From positions 806,001 to 870,000 of the forward strand of contig BQMF02000145.1 in assembly GCA_027922465.2 (NCBI GenBank): a stretch of DNA of 64,000 bases. The letters are read 5' to 3'. Below the pieces are notes generated by a model. The model had not been told where the DNA came from, searched no databases, and worked only from the letters and a program-made list of their open reading frames with translations. The translations under genes and the position numbers were made by a program. How positions within the stretch are numbered: the stretch's first letter is position 1; every line of letters begins with the position of its first letter. The stretch comes from Turritopsis dohrnii. Lineage: Eukaryota > Cnidaria > Hydrozoa > Anthoathecata > Oceaniidae. Below, piece by piece: positions 31,570 to 41,639 of the stretch.

Positions 31570-32526
31570 ATGTATTCTATAGCAGAATCTAACCTCAATA
31601 CAATGCAAACAAATGTAGAAGAAGAACTTCCTCTTCACGCTGCTTGCAGAGAATCAGATACATCTAAAATCTCGGAAGAGTTGATTAAAGGCGTGAATGT
31701 AAACCTGAGGGATTCAAATGGCACGAGTGCGTTGATGGCAACTGTGATTCATCAACGAAAGAACAAACTTGGATTGAGGAAGAGAAAGCAGTTTACCAAG
31801 ATAACATGTCAAATAATGAAGTTGTTGATAGATTCAGGGGCCGATTTGAACTTTCAAGACAGTTGTGGTAACTCAGCTTTACACTTATCTGTATTTAAAG
31901 CGACCGATGGAAGCGGATCGAAAAAGTGTGTGATATTATTACTAGAAGCAGGGATTGACGTCACTTTATTAAACTCAAATGGCAAGACTGCCTACGATAT
32001 TGTTTTGGATAAACGTTGCTCAGCCCTTATACTGAACTTCAATACGCTTGTTGGATCTAAAATTCCATTAGAAGGTCATCAGATGAGAATTAAACAGCAA
32101 ACCAAGCAATATCGCGGTGATAGATACAGTAACATTGCCACTGGTGTAAAAGATGACAATTCAAAAGAGTGTCCTATTTGTTGCGTGACTTTCACGAATC
32201 GATCCATTTATCAATGCAGTGAAGGACATCTATTCTGTTGTGTCTGTGCAACGAAATTGACGCAATGTCCACAGTGTAGGGTCAGTTTGGCCGGTCAACC
32301 AATACACAACAAGTACGCGAAATGGTTGATGGATGAATCTGTTGACTGCCGGAGATCTCAGAAATGTCCTACTTGCTCAGAAAGATTGATAACTAAAATC
32401 ATTTTTCAATGTTGTGATGGGCACGTTTTCTGCTGCACATCAGATCATCCAACATGCCAGTCATGCAAAGACACGCAACGTAGTAAGCCAATAAGAAACA
32501 GACTAGCTGAATACTTGATTAGTTGA
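31570..32526 (+). CDS. ankyrin-repeat protein with two RING-like domains, 318 aa
   Basis: Intronless frame from ATG 31570. Residues about 20-150 hold ankyrin repeats (ELPLHAACRESD, GADLNFQDSCGNSALHLSV, LLNSNGKTAYDIV). Residues about 199-236 are a RING-like finger: CPICCVTF, CSEGHLFCCVCATKL, CPQCR. Residues about 264-297 are a second, degenerate copy: CPTCSERL, CCDGHVFCC, CQSCKD. The C-x2-C..C-x2-GH-x-(L/V)-(F/L)-C-C spacing is like that of SIAH-type and related E3 RING fingers, so a ubiquitin-ligase role with ankyrin-mediated target binding is likely by inference. No frame damage, and no flanking TIRs were seen. Single-exon structure may mean an old retrocopy. Confidence 0.85.
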   Translation: MYSIAESNLNTMQTNVEEELPLHAACRESDTSKISEELIKGVNVNLRDSNGTSALMATVIHQRKNKLGLRKRKQFTKITCQIMKLLIDSGADLNFQDSCGNSALHLSVFKATDGSGSKKCVILLLEAGIDVTLLNSNGKTAYDIVLDKRCSALILNFNTLVGSKIPLEGHQMRIKQQTKQYRGDRYSNIATGVKDDNSKECPICCVTFTNRSIYQCSEGHLFCCVCATKLTQCPQCRVSLAGQPIHNKYAKWLMDESVDCRRSQKCPTCSERLITKIIFQCCDGHVFCCTSDHPTCQSCKDTQRSKPIRNRLAEYLIS

Positions 32527-32529
32527 GAC

Positions 32530-33130
32530 CACCACAGTACGCTTGAATCATACAAGTCAATGAAGGATATAGTGATATACTGTTATGTTGCTCCGATTAT
32601 TTCTCGATATTTTTGCTATCAAATCATTGTATACTTTCTAGGCAGGAAATCTTTTGAAAACATCTAACGCTAAGGGTAACCGGGAATTTTTATTGGTGAT
32701 TTTGAAAGAACATATGTAGGGGATCAAAATTTCGAGAGGGGACAATTCTGAAAACTAATGGTTAGAGGCTAATTTGATGTAGGAAATGAATAGAAATTGC
32801 AAGCATGACTCTTTTTACTTTTATTTGAACAATTCTGAATGGTTTCTCCGAAGACAGCTTGTTGAAAAAACAAACAGACAGACAAACAAACAATATTTCG
32901 TCATTTGAAAGAAATTCGGATACTTCCCAGTCTGTATAATGTGAGAGTCCTTTTCTAATAAACTGCTGGCAGAATCGCTGTTGCTCCGTTATCGATAAAT
33001 GCAAAAAATTTTACTTTTCTCCTTTATGTAATTTTCCTACTTTCTTTGAAGGCGACTCTTCGTTATTACTGCTTTCGTCATCAGCTGAACTACAATGCCC
33101 AACCTCAGCTCTTTGGTTCTACTTACAGAT
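32530..33130. other. no gene; 3' flank of the ankyrin/RING gene
   Basis: AT-rich, with an AATAAA at 32957-32962 about 430 bases after the stop that may serve as poly(A) signal. Confidence 0.3.
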
Positions 33131-33132
33131 GA

Positions 33133-33245
33133 CCCAGCGGGCAAAATCATCAAAAAGTCACTGCAACGGAGAGCACTTTTTTGAATTTATGTGTATACTT
33201 CTATAGAAATACACTCCTTCGCAGATATTTTTTAACAAATGTGCC
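33133..33245 (+). mobile_element. MITE copy (CCCAGTGGGCA family)
   Basis: Starts CCCAGCGGGCAAAATCATC; core AACGGAGAGCACTTTTT and AAATACACTCCTTCGCAGA; right end decayed after AAATGTGCC. Confidence 0.7.
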
Positions 33246-33959
33246 AAATTCTGACTCAGCATTGAAGGCTAATCTTTAGATGACGGCATTAAGCCGTTAT
33301 GATCGTCTTCTGCAGTAAACAATACTCAATAACATTGTACCTGTGTCATGTTCAATTGAATGGATGGAGCTACATATCTGTCAAGAATTCACTTTCTTTT
33401 GATGTTATTCTAGCACTAAAACTTCGTGTAAAAACACTCTGCAGACTATTGGTTCACGTTTTTGTTTGGCGGGAAATTTCAATCAACTCAGGCAATAACT
33501 ACAATCAAATTTCAGCCAACCATTTGTTTATGTATATATGTAATATACCTTTTGTAAAATAAAATACGAACATCAATGCAATGTATTTATACATTCAACG
33601 TTTTATATATTACAGAGCTTTTCGTTTTCTTAATTTCTGTTGTCAAACACCAAGCCCCAATACATTTTAGTTATAAGAAACCCCCCACCAACCTGGAATC
33701 CAGGATTCTCAGAATATACCGATTATTCCGATATTCCCAGGATATACTGGATACCATTTAGAAGAAAAATTATTTTTGTTTCTTTCTTTTGTCTTCGTGT
33801 CATTACTAATTCAAAATCTTACCTCAGAGAGGATAGAGAAATTATGTGAAGCTAGTTCCCAATGCAACGAATGAGATGGCCACTACGCTGTCAGCTAGAC
33901 CAACAGCGGATAAACATATGGCATAGTGATGTTGTAACCATTAACATTTCACCTTATGT

Positions 33960-34560
33960 TGTGCGGCATTAGATATCAATCTACCATCGTACTTTGCTCT
34001 TCGTCAAAGGATAGACATGAGTTAAAACGACGCCATTCACCAGATTCAAAGATGGCGCCTTATTATAACGACCGTAGGTCCCTCACTCCTTCATGTTTAT
34101 GTTCTCTATTAGACAGTGAATCCTTGCCTATCTTCAAAAATCTATTAAAAAGAGATGTAAAGAAATTTGTAAACCTGTTACAGTACTTCTAATTATAACT
34201 CAACCCTTCCTTCATTTTCCTACCTTTGCATCTCATCTTGTTTATTAGATCACACATATCTTAATCCGAACATTACAAATTCTTGTCCAAACGTCTAAGA
34301 CAATGAAACATTGACTGTTGCTACTAAACGGTTCTCGACGATAAGATCATTATGATCTTCTACGAGTTTCCCGTGTTATTTGGAAACAACTGGTCATAGT
34401 TTATAGTTATTCTTGTCGATTGTACTTTTACTCATGTTATCTATATGATTTCGTATTAACTGCACCTTATATAATGTAGCGTTGTTATATAAACTAGATG
34501 AACCATGTATGTTTCTTATAACAAAAAATAAAGTATCATATCATATCATATCATATCATA
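33960..34560 (+). mobile_element. possible non-LTR retrotransposon 3' end
   Basis: A short frame ends SLLDSESLPIFKNLLKRDV then a stop at 34192, reminiscent of the extreme C-terminus of CR1/Jockey-like ORF2. It is followed by a few hundred bases of non-coding DNA and the tail AATAAAG plus (TATCA)n at 34537-34560. Ending in a short tandem repeat after AATAAAG is common for such LINEs. No reverse transcriptase motif is present. Confidence 0.4.
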
Positions 34561-34561
34561 T
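34531..34561 (+). repeat. (TATCA)n microsatellite
   Basis: Five to six uninterrupted ATCAT/TATCA units, at the 3' end of the putative LINE relic. Confidence 0.85.
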
Positions 34562-34705
34562 ATTATATAGCTCTTCCAACAATCCTTCGGCTGGACAATG
34601 CAGCAAACATTACCATCAGTGCTTTTTGATCCGTTGGAAACTTATTATTTATAATTTAATTACTTATTTATTAATTTATTTATTAATTTTAATATCGATA
34701 TTCTA

Positions 34706-35487
34706 CCGTGGCTGATTTGGTTCATTTGTTACGAGTTTTAATAGCTGTCGCCAGTTACAACTCGCGGCCGCTAGTTAAAGTCGCCGTTAGCTGTGATGTT
34801 TAGCAGCTGGCCTGCAAAATATTGCAGATCTGGTCCTGAAGATTATTTTCTTTGTCTGCAGAATGTTTGTTTTCTCAATTACTAACTCGCGGCCGCCAGT
34901 TACAACAGGCGGCTGCCATTTTCAAATTTCAAAACAAATACTCTAGTTTACACGAATTCCTAGGATTATCACAAGTGGCATTGATTATGTCGGATGTTTT
35001 CCTGCCAAAGACAACACAGCTGAGTCTTAGATCAATGATAATTCATTATCATTTGGTACGACCAAAGCTAAAGTATAAGGAAATCATAAAGTATCAGGAA
35101 CCTTTTATGTTGCCACCATGGCTATTTTGTCAATAGCTCAAAATTAAAAAGAATTTTGAAAGAAGAAGGACTGAACAGGAAAAGAAATGTGAGTAATCAT
35201 GTGCTGAGGAGTGCCATTGAAAACGAGCTATCAACGTCCTTATCCTTGGTAGGATATCGCCAGATGACAGAATTAAAATTTTTCATAGTGATTATTTCAC
35301 AGACCAGATTATCCCAATCCACCTTGGAAAGTGATTATTTCACAGACCAGATTATCCCTCCTCGGTTTTTACTGGCAGCACCTGCGAGTTCTGACAGTCG
35401 GGTGTTATAACTGGCGGCCGCCAGTTTGGGAACAACTTTCAGCGACAGTTATTAAAACTCGTAACGAATGGGCCAAATCAGCCACGG
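34706..35487 (+). mobile_element. TA-flanked TIR element with GCGGCCGC motifs
   Basis: Inverted ends CCGTGGCTGATTTGG and CCAAATCAGCCACGG, each next to TA. Just inside both ends, TTACGAGTTTTAATA.CTGTCG is also mirrored, and CTCGCGGCCGC/GGCGGCCGCCAGTT motifs recur (34763, 34885, 35413). The TA target suggests Tc1/mariner-Tigger. The interior holds the frame relic at 35152-35290. Confidence 0.75.
35152..35290 (+). pseudogene. fragment of an integrase/IS3-like repeat-family protein
   Basis: Reads LKEEGLNRKRNVSNHVLRS then STSLSLVGYRQMTEL. I associate the GYRxM(x)xxL helix-turn-helix with invertebrate proteins carrying an integrase-like DDE domain, related in layout to the IS3 HTH. Only this piece is present. 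Confidence 0.35.
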
Positions 35488-35685
35488 TATTATTCCGATT
35501 ACTCCGATGAAATAAAATCCGAAAAGCTTTTGCTTAACAAAAAAATAAAGAAAGAAATAAAAAAATTCACTTGTTGTTTATTCAACATATGTAATCAGAA
35601 TATGATTTGGTTAACCTGAAGCAGCTAAATTCTGAGTGAATATGGGAATGAATTTATGTTCTTTGAATAATGAGAATAAATGTTT

Positions 35686-35820
35686 CAGCAGCGCTTTTTA
35701 TCACAACATTATTGACATGCTTGATTAATTATGTCATAATGACATAATTATGTCATGATGATATAATTATGACATAATTAATCAAGCATGTCAATAATGT
35801 TGCTGCAAAAAGCACTGCTG
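35686..35820. mobile_element. 135-bp near-perfect palindrome
   Basis: Arms CAGCAGCGCTTTTT..CAACATTATTGACATGC and GCATGTCAATAATGTTG..AAAAAGCACTGCTG, with a centre rich in TTATGTCATAATGACATAA. Likely a MITE; such DNA can form a long hairpin or cruciform. Confidence 0.8.
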
Positions 35821-35984
35821 AAGAAGAACTCGTATCGACTCGTAGAGACTCACTCAGATATCTTAAAGACTGAAGAACATATTTAGGAACATGAGGATGA
35901 GCGTCCTCCAATTTCAAAAATCATGAAAGACATGGGTTAAGTTACACCTAATTAAAGTTCTTGGACACTATATTCTTTTAAAAA

Positions 35985-36181
35985 AGACAAGTCAAGAGTA
36001 TTTTCATGAGGTGCATATAATACAGAAATACATTCCTTCGCATTAGCTTTCAAAGAAACTCCGTGAGCAAATTTGTTGTAAAATTAATGCGAAGGAGTGT
36101 ATTTGTGTAGAAATATAGATCTTATTTCAATGAAAACACTCTTGACCGTAGTGACTTTTGTTTTACAATTTTACCTGCTGG
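35985..36181. mobile_element. rearranged MITE copy (CCCAGTGGGCA family)
   Basis: Two facing partial units: AAATACATTCCTTCGCATTAG on one side and AATGCGAAGGAGTGTATTTG then CTTGACCGTAGTGACTT and TTTACCTGCTGGG on the other. Confidence 0.5.
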
Positions 36182-36544
36182 GAATAAACTCGTAGACCCT
36201 TAATACAATTCCTATCTTCCGCAACAGTATCTTTTCAATCGCATAATTCCTTTCTACTCAAATATCCTGCGGTTATTGCAATAGTAATAAAAAAGAGATA
36301 TGAACTCTGGGTTATCTTTCAATGTAATTTCGAAAGTTCTTTTACGATTTACCACTTTTAAAGTGTGCTTTCAGATGAGTCAGAAAATTTATCTAAGACG
36401 GAAAATTTAGAAAAAGGAAGGTAGATTTTTTTTCTTTTAACCAAGGGAGACAAAACACAAGAAGACAATTCCCATTTCTGCCTTCACTAAATTTTAACAA
36501 GCTTCTTAAAATATAACAAAAATATCGATGATTTTAAGGTGACT

Positions 36545-37963
36545 TTAGATAAACCTTTCAAAGAAAGACCCAGATCGAATTCGACAAGAACAGCCGACAG
36601 GCAACGTGAAATGAACTTCTTCCCATTCATGGAGTTTAGACATTCCCACGTTGTTGCCATCACGACGAAATACGCTAGACATGACGTTGGTTACGCATTT
36701 TCCTTCACGACGTAGACACCAGTTTCCATCACAGTAAACAATGGAAAGAACACTTGGATAGTAACTAGAATGAAATAAGTATCACGTGACCAATATTTTA
36801 AAGCTAGAGGGAACGTTGGAAGTAATTAGGAGTGTGTTTGGCCAACCGAGTGCGAATAGCTTTTAACCGAAGGTTTTCTGGTTGGAGTGAACTAATAATT
36901 TTCAAATTCCACACATGGCGCAAATAAAAATTTAAAACCTCTTTACGCTCTGTTTGTGGAATAGGTTTGAAGCCTGATACGAAGATAGGACGCATGCGTA
37001 ATTTGTGAATACCGCTGGAATGATTGACATTTTTGATGTGAAGGAAAACTATTTAAACGACAGTACTGAAATCTCAAACCGGTTTGAGTTAAAGTAAATT
37101 CTCATGTAACAGATCTTTCCTCAAATTTTGTAAACTACTGACTTGATATTTCGTTGTTGGAATAGACCTATTCCAAATTCCTTTGAAACAATCTTTGACA
37201 TTGTGGTCAACATAATATGCTTCGTTTGCACAATCGAAATGTTCGGTTTGGGAGTTTGAACAAATCTACCGGGTCACATGCATCAGTTTTAGTGTGCTTG
37301 CCACGAGAATTTGCTTTACAACACAAGAATGGAAAATGTTGCATGGCACCCATCAAAAGCATAGGTTGTAAATCCAAGTTTTTCAGCAAAATATTAATTT
37401 AAATGTTTTGCATCAATCAAAATCAATAATATTTGGTACTGCTGCAGGATATTTGGCAGAGCGGTACTCACTGTTGCAACATTTATTGCATGTGATCGAT
37501 GTATTTGAACATACATTGTTCAATGAATATAGAACAATGTATATCCGTTGTATATTGTTCACGAAAGAAAGGGAAGCAAACATGGCGTTACCATCATGTT
37601 ACAAATATATGCGTAGAAGATATTTTGGCCACGAAAAAAAAGTTTTGAAATCTTGCTTCATTCCCTGGTTCAAGCAATGTTGTTGTTCTTTTAGACCTAA
37701 TGGTTGACACTTCTATCAGAAATGAAAAGATGAATGAATCGAATCAATTCTTATGGAAACAAAAATTGTACCCACCCATGCGAGAGTGCTATACTCTGTG
37801 AACATGTCTGGTACATGTATTTTAAAGATTCTCCGTCACTGTCCCCTTTCACAACGCATGACTTGGGTCCCAGTTGGGCACCTTGTGGTAAATTCTCTTT
37901 CACATTAAATGAGAGAGCTGTTTGTAAGAAGATTGTGAAAATAGATGCAAACGTAACAGCAAC
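36545..37963 (-). CDS. IL-17-like secreted cytokine, copy 1
   Basis: Two minus-strand exons: 37963-37776 (188 nt; acceptor GATTTAG, donor GTGGGT) and 36764-36545 (220 nt; acceptor TCATTCTAG, stop TAA). Phases join without a break; 135 residues plus an unseen first exon. The start is hydrophobic (FASIFTIFLQTALS), a likely signal peptide. The mature part has C..TCSQSIALSHGYYP, IVYCDGNWC, GKCVTN and ends EWEEVHFTLPVGCSC. The P..I..(x)YC-x-C pattern followed by V-x-(F/L)-x-(L/V)PVGCSC resembles the IL-17 cystine knot, whose last strand ends VGCTC. IL-17s are dimeric secreted ligands that signal through SEFIR receptors and TRAF adaptors. Seven cysteines are visible. About 60% identical by eye to copy 2. 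The ~1-kb intron is longer than in copy 2. Another cystine-knot family is possible. Confidence 0.6.
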
Positions 37964-38109
37964 CTAAATCAAAACGATTATTTCATTGCTTATGTCGTAA
38001 AACAACTTTAAACTACAATTTGACCTGGTCAATTTGGCTTAGCATATTAACGTCAACCCACGTAGTTTCCACAAAGTTGTTAAAAAGTTGATATGGTTTA
38101 CGGCATCTT

Positions 38110-38325
38110 CGCTCAGCCAACCTTGCAATAAAGGTTGATGATACAATGGGTGTTGCAGGAGGTCATCCAGAAGAGCACAGGCCCTTGATTGGGTTTGTGT
38201 CACTCATGAGAGTGTCGAAGCCTCCAATCTAAGCCGTAGCTCCTCCTGGAAAACAGATGCAATAGCAACTGAGTTAGGCTAGCCACGTAAAACAATACCA
38301 AATAAAATAAATAAATAAATAAAAG
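38110..38325 (+). mobile_element. possible LINE 3' tail ending in (AAAT)n
   Basis: Higher-GC sequence (GCAGGAGGTCATCCAGAAG, TAGCTCCTCCTGGAAAAC) ending GTAAAACAATACCAAATAA and then (ATAA)n at 38303-38324. Some RTE-type LINEs end this way. Too short to classify. Confidence 0.35.
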
Positions 38326-38329
38326 GCTC

Positions 38330-39235
38330 TCTGCGACTGTGAGTCGGTTTAGAGACAGCTACATCAAAGCATTTATCTGAGGACTTACTGTTACAAATGA
38401 TACCATGTCTGGGTGAAATGCTTTTATCTATCGGCCTCTATTCTCCTAAGAAAGTACTTTCGTTGCACCTGAAATCTCATATGTTTCACAAACAACATCA
38501 TTTTTTGATACGAAGCTCGTGATTCTTAGATTCCACAGTCGATAAGAAGCAGCTTTGTTCCCAATCTTTTCTTCTAATTAAAGTGCGTCATTATTGATTA
38601 AGATGAATGAAGCAACCTCGATACCAGGGCTTTTGCTCTCTCCTTTTGTCTTTCGCTCTATACATCTCTAAAGAGTTTTATTTCAAAAGAATTAAAAATG
38701 ATTAATTAAAATTCAGACAGATTATCAAATTTTTGTGTCAAAAAGAAAGCATTGGAAACAAAACATTAATTAACATTGTTAAACTCACATGTTGTCTTTA
38801 CCCAAAATGAATAAGCTACCTGGTGTAGCATTATATATTACATTTTGTCCGGAAAACGAAGGTAGCATACGTTACTTCTTATTAAACTCTCAGAAAAGCA
38901 TCGTAAGCTTATAATATGAAATTGATGGATTCAAAACGATTTTTTCGAAAAGAATGGTGAGTCTGGTTTTCATTGTAGTCAAAATTCGAAAATTCGATTT
39001 TCCAATTTAAGAATGTAACATTTTTCCACGTAAAGGTTGATTTTGAATACATTTTTTATGCTAAATAATAAAATTGGCACGCTTCGAAAACTACTGTTTA
39101 AAGGTTTATTCCTTGAGTTTTGAGGTCTTGCATACGTTTTGTAACATACGTTCTACAAAATTCGAACGTTAGAAAAATCCATTCCTAACGTTCGATTGTC
39201 AAAACATTTTCGATTCTTTATGAAGAACATGATTG
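38330..39235. other. no gene seen
   Basis: AT-rich. A fragment AGCAACCTCGATACCAGGG (38611) is a degenerate end of the CAACCTCGA palindromic MITE. The first exon of IL-17-like copy 1 should lie on the minus strand in or beyond this stretch, but I cannot pick it out. Confidence 0.3.
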
Positions 39236-39360
39236 TATACTGTAAACCTCCGAATATAAGCCAACCCGTGTATAAGCCCATAATATTGGAAGGGAAAATT
39301 TCATGGTTGTTTTTCTTTTACTAAAAAACTTTTTCTTTTGCAGAAACATACAAGTACAAG

Positions 39361-39732
39361 CTATTTCTTCAGTTCTTTACGAATTAGTCCTCTATTGATA
39401 TTTGGTTCATATAAGAAATAAACACAAGGGAGCTTAATTCCTCCCACTAAAACCCATGTCCCTTCAGGTGCACGTCGTTTTTCGCCGGTTATTTTTGCTT
39501 TAATGTCATATATTTTCCACTCCTTCATTAATGAGAACAGCTTCTTCGCTAGAGCTTCAGGCACATGCCCAATAACTTTTCGATCTTTATTCATTACAGC
39601 AATGGCAGTTTTGCTTAATGTATTATCTGGTTCGAGTTTGCACGTAACTTCCCCGTTTACCTTGTAGTCATAAAGATATACATGGTGGCCTTTTATTTGT
39701 GAAGTTACTTTTGCAACGCAAATCAAAGCCAT
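39361..39732 (-). CDS. HIRAN-like domain protein, 123 aa, inside a Tigger element
   Basis: Uninterrupted frame from ATG 39732. MALICVAKVTSQIKGHHVYL opens the domain; later motifs are LEPDNTLSKTAIAV, IGHVPEALAKKL, YDIKAKITGEKR and GGIKLPCVYF. These match the GHxVY, PDNxxxxxAxAV, VGHxP, I.xxVTGxR and KLPCxYxF pattern of stand-alone HIRAN-like proteins, and it has the same architecture as the exon at 2654-3073. HIRAN modules bind DNA 3' ends in HLTF; the function of the small forms is unknown. It occupies most of the left half of a TA-flanked transposon, in opposite orientation to the transposase remnants. Confidence 0.7.
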   Translation of the reverse strand: MALICVAKVTSQIKGHHVYLYDYKVNGEVTCKLEPDNTLSKTAIAVMNKDRKVIGHVPEALAKKLFSLMKEWKIYDIKAKITGEKRRAPEGTWVLVGGIKLPCVYFLYEPNINRGLIRKELKK

Positions 39733-39861
39733 GTTTTATTGGTCGTTATTTACACAGATAAAAATTTGTATCAAAAATAAAAATTTCGAATGTTATCTTT
39801 CGAATGTTTTTGTTGTAAAAACTTTCGTTTTTGTTTCTTTTACTCCAACCTTGCTTCAACC

Positions 39862-40170
39862 ATGGCTGATAAAGTAGTGATTGCTGATACACGCAACAAG
39901 GAAACTAGAAAATCTTATCCTCGAGAGTTTAAACTTGCTATATATTAAAATAATAATAATAATTTAGATGAGACAGAAGATAAACAAATTAACATCCGAG
40001 GTATAGACGACTATACAATGCCTCAACCAGAGGAGGAATTCCACCTTGAAACATCAAGCGAGGAAAAAGATGATGGTAGCGGAGACAGTGTAGAGAAAGC
40101 GATGTCGAGCGAAAATGAAGATAATGGTGATAGCGAAAGTGAAGATAGTGAAGAAAGTGGTGATGAGTGA
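39862..40170 (+). pseudogene. Tigger/pogo-like transposase, terminal pieces only
   Basis: ATG 39862 starts MADKVVIADTRNKETRKSYP then REFKLAIY, the start of the pogo/CENP-B HTH (KxxYxxxFKLxxV). Sequence then jumps, after an AAT run at 39948-39962, to an acidic C-terminal tail (DDYTMPQPEEEF.., then repeated Ser/Glu/Asp to a stop at 40170). The whole DDE domain is deleted. Confidence 0.6.
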
Positions 40171-40721
40171 AAAGTTTTTATTACGTAAAATATATGCATA
40201 GATATTTAATATGTTGCTATTGTTTTCCATGTATAAGCCTACCCGTGTATAAGCCCACCCCGTGTATAAGCCCACCCCAAAAAAGCTTACGAACTTGTAT
40301 AAGCCCAGGGCTTATATTCGGAGGTTTACGGTAGTTCAAGATTATCAAATGTACGGCGGAAAGAAAAATTTTTCTATTTTATCAAGCAAGTTAAGATACC
40401 TTCCTTTTTTACCCGTAACATACGTTGCCCTTCAAAGATATAACCGTAAATCATTTCTAAAGTAGTTGGAGTCTGTACTTTTGTTTCGTTCATATCTATT
40501 ATAATATAGTGCGTAAAATAATGAAAATATTTCGTGCAATGAAGTTTTCCCTTGTTGGTAAAGCATAATAGAGTCCACCCTACTCAAGTAACGTATGTTT
40601 ACCAAAAACCTGTATGCAATACCTTTTAGTGAGAAAATTTGCAATTTGTTAATGTTATCATTTGTGGTCAACATCAACACTGTAAAGGCAATTTTGCAGC
40701 AAATGCTTGGACCAAAATGAT

Positions 40722-41449
40722 GTTGAAATCGAAAGCACAGAAACAAAAAGACTACAGAAAACGAAAAAAGCTTGAAAATCCAGTGTTTCTAGAAAAAGAA
40801 CGTAAAAGACAAAAAGAATACTACAGTTGGCTCTATCTCGAACACCCAGGGAACCGGGAGAAAAGTTCGAAATATCGAGAGTTCGAGATATCGAGAAAGG
40901 GAGAGGAACTTTTCTTCATTTAGGTTTTGTACCATTTTTCTTCCAGCGAGGTCAATAAATTGTTTTTATTCTCAACCCAGGCTGATATTGTTCTTTGGGA
41001 CGCCATACTTTTGGGCTAACTCTTCTTTAGACATCCTTTTCTGCAAGTCTTTCAATTCTTTACATTTTTCTATAAGAGATTTGTTTGTAAGCCTTTGCTT
41101 AACGATTTTCATGTGTTCGCCTTTAGTAGAGACATCCAAAAAAAACTAGATTCATTATACTTTTCAAAAATTCGAATTCAGAAAAATTGAATTTTATCAA
41201 AACATTAATAAATGCGAAAATCACGCCCGGAATTTCTGAAAGTTTTGGGGAAAGTTCGAGATAACGAGAGAAAATCAGTCAGGGGATCGGAAATATTGTT
41301 CGAGATACCGCAAAGTTTGAGATATCAAGGTTCGAGATATCGAGAGTCGACTGCATGTAAAGATATCAAACCCTTCAAAGAAGTTAAATTAAGAAAAATC
41401 ACAGTTAAAGAGAGAGTACAGCGTTCACGTGATCGCAAGAAAGCCCTGG
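40722..41449 (+). pseudogene. basic KDYRKRKK repeat-family gene split by a MITE
   Basis: Left part: MLKSKAQKQKDYRKRKKLEN then KERKRQKEYY, cut at 40823. Right part after the insertion: IKPFKEVKLRKITVKERVQR and DRKKAL, ending at a consensus donor CTG|GTAAGC (41449). Basic Q-x-x-Y-R-x-K segments of this kind start many invertebrate repeat-family proteins of unknown function. The two parts are not in the same frame across the insertion, so it is a pseudogene or the join is more complex. Confidence 0.4.
40824..41353. mobile_element. Tigger-like MITE, 530 bp
   Basis: Ends CAGTTGGCTCTATCTCGAAC and GTTCGAGATATCGAGAGTCGACTG; left flank TA, right flank CA (one change). TCGAGATA-(T/C)CGAGAG units repeat near both ends, as in pogo/Tigger terminal regions. 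No coding content. Confidence 0.7.
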
Positions 41450-41477
41450 TAAGCGAGGGTAATTGCGCATTGTTCTA

Positions 41478-41635
41478 ACGCAATTTGTAATACTTAACGC
41501 AATTTGCAATACTTAACAATTTGTAAGAAAATAGCTGACGCAATTTCTGATAAAAAGCGGACACAAAATGTAATCAAAAAAATTGAGGCAATTTGTAATA
41601 ACATACAACGCAATTTGTAATGAAATCAAAATACT
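41478..41635. repeat. short tandem-like repeats of ACGCAATTTGTAATACTTA
   Basis: About six imperfect units with CGCAATTTGTAA or GCAATTTCTGA. They end near ACTAGTC at 41630. Possibly the terminal region of an element, as they directly follow the pseudogene exon. Confidence 0.55.
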
Positions 41636-41639
41636 AGTC

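Larger units (their letters stand above)
39240..40331 (+). mobile_element. Tigger-like element carrying a HIRAN gene
   Basis: Inverted ends CTGTAAACCTCCGAATATAAGCC and GGCTTATATTCGGAGGTTTACGG, flanked by TA (39238-39239, 40332-40333). GTGTATAAGCCCA units repeat near both ends. The plus strand keeps the first and last parts of a pogo/Tigger transposase; the minus strand carries an intact 123-codon HIRAN-like gene. Length 1092 bp. Confidence 0.82.

Noticed and set aside
37207..37707. Overlapping frames on both strands in the intron of IL-17-like copy 1
   Set aside because: No domain recognised; likely an unclassified insertion that lengthens this intron relative to copy 2.
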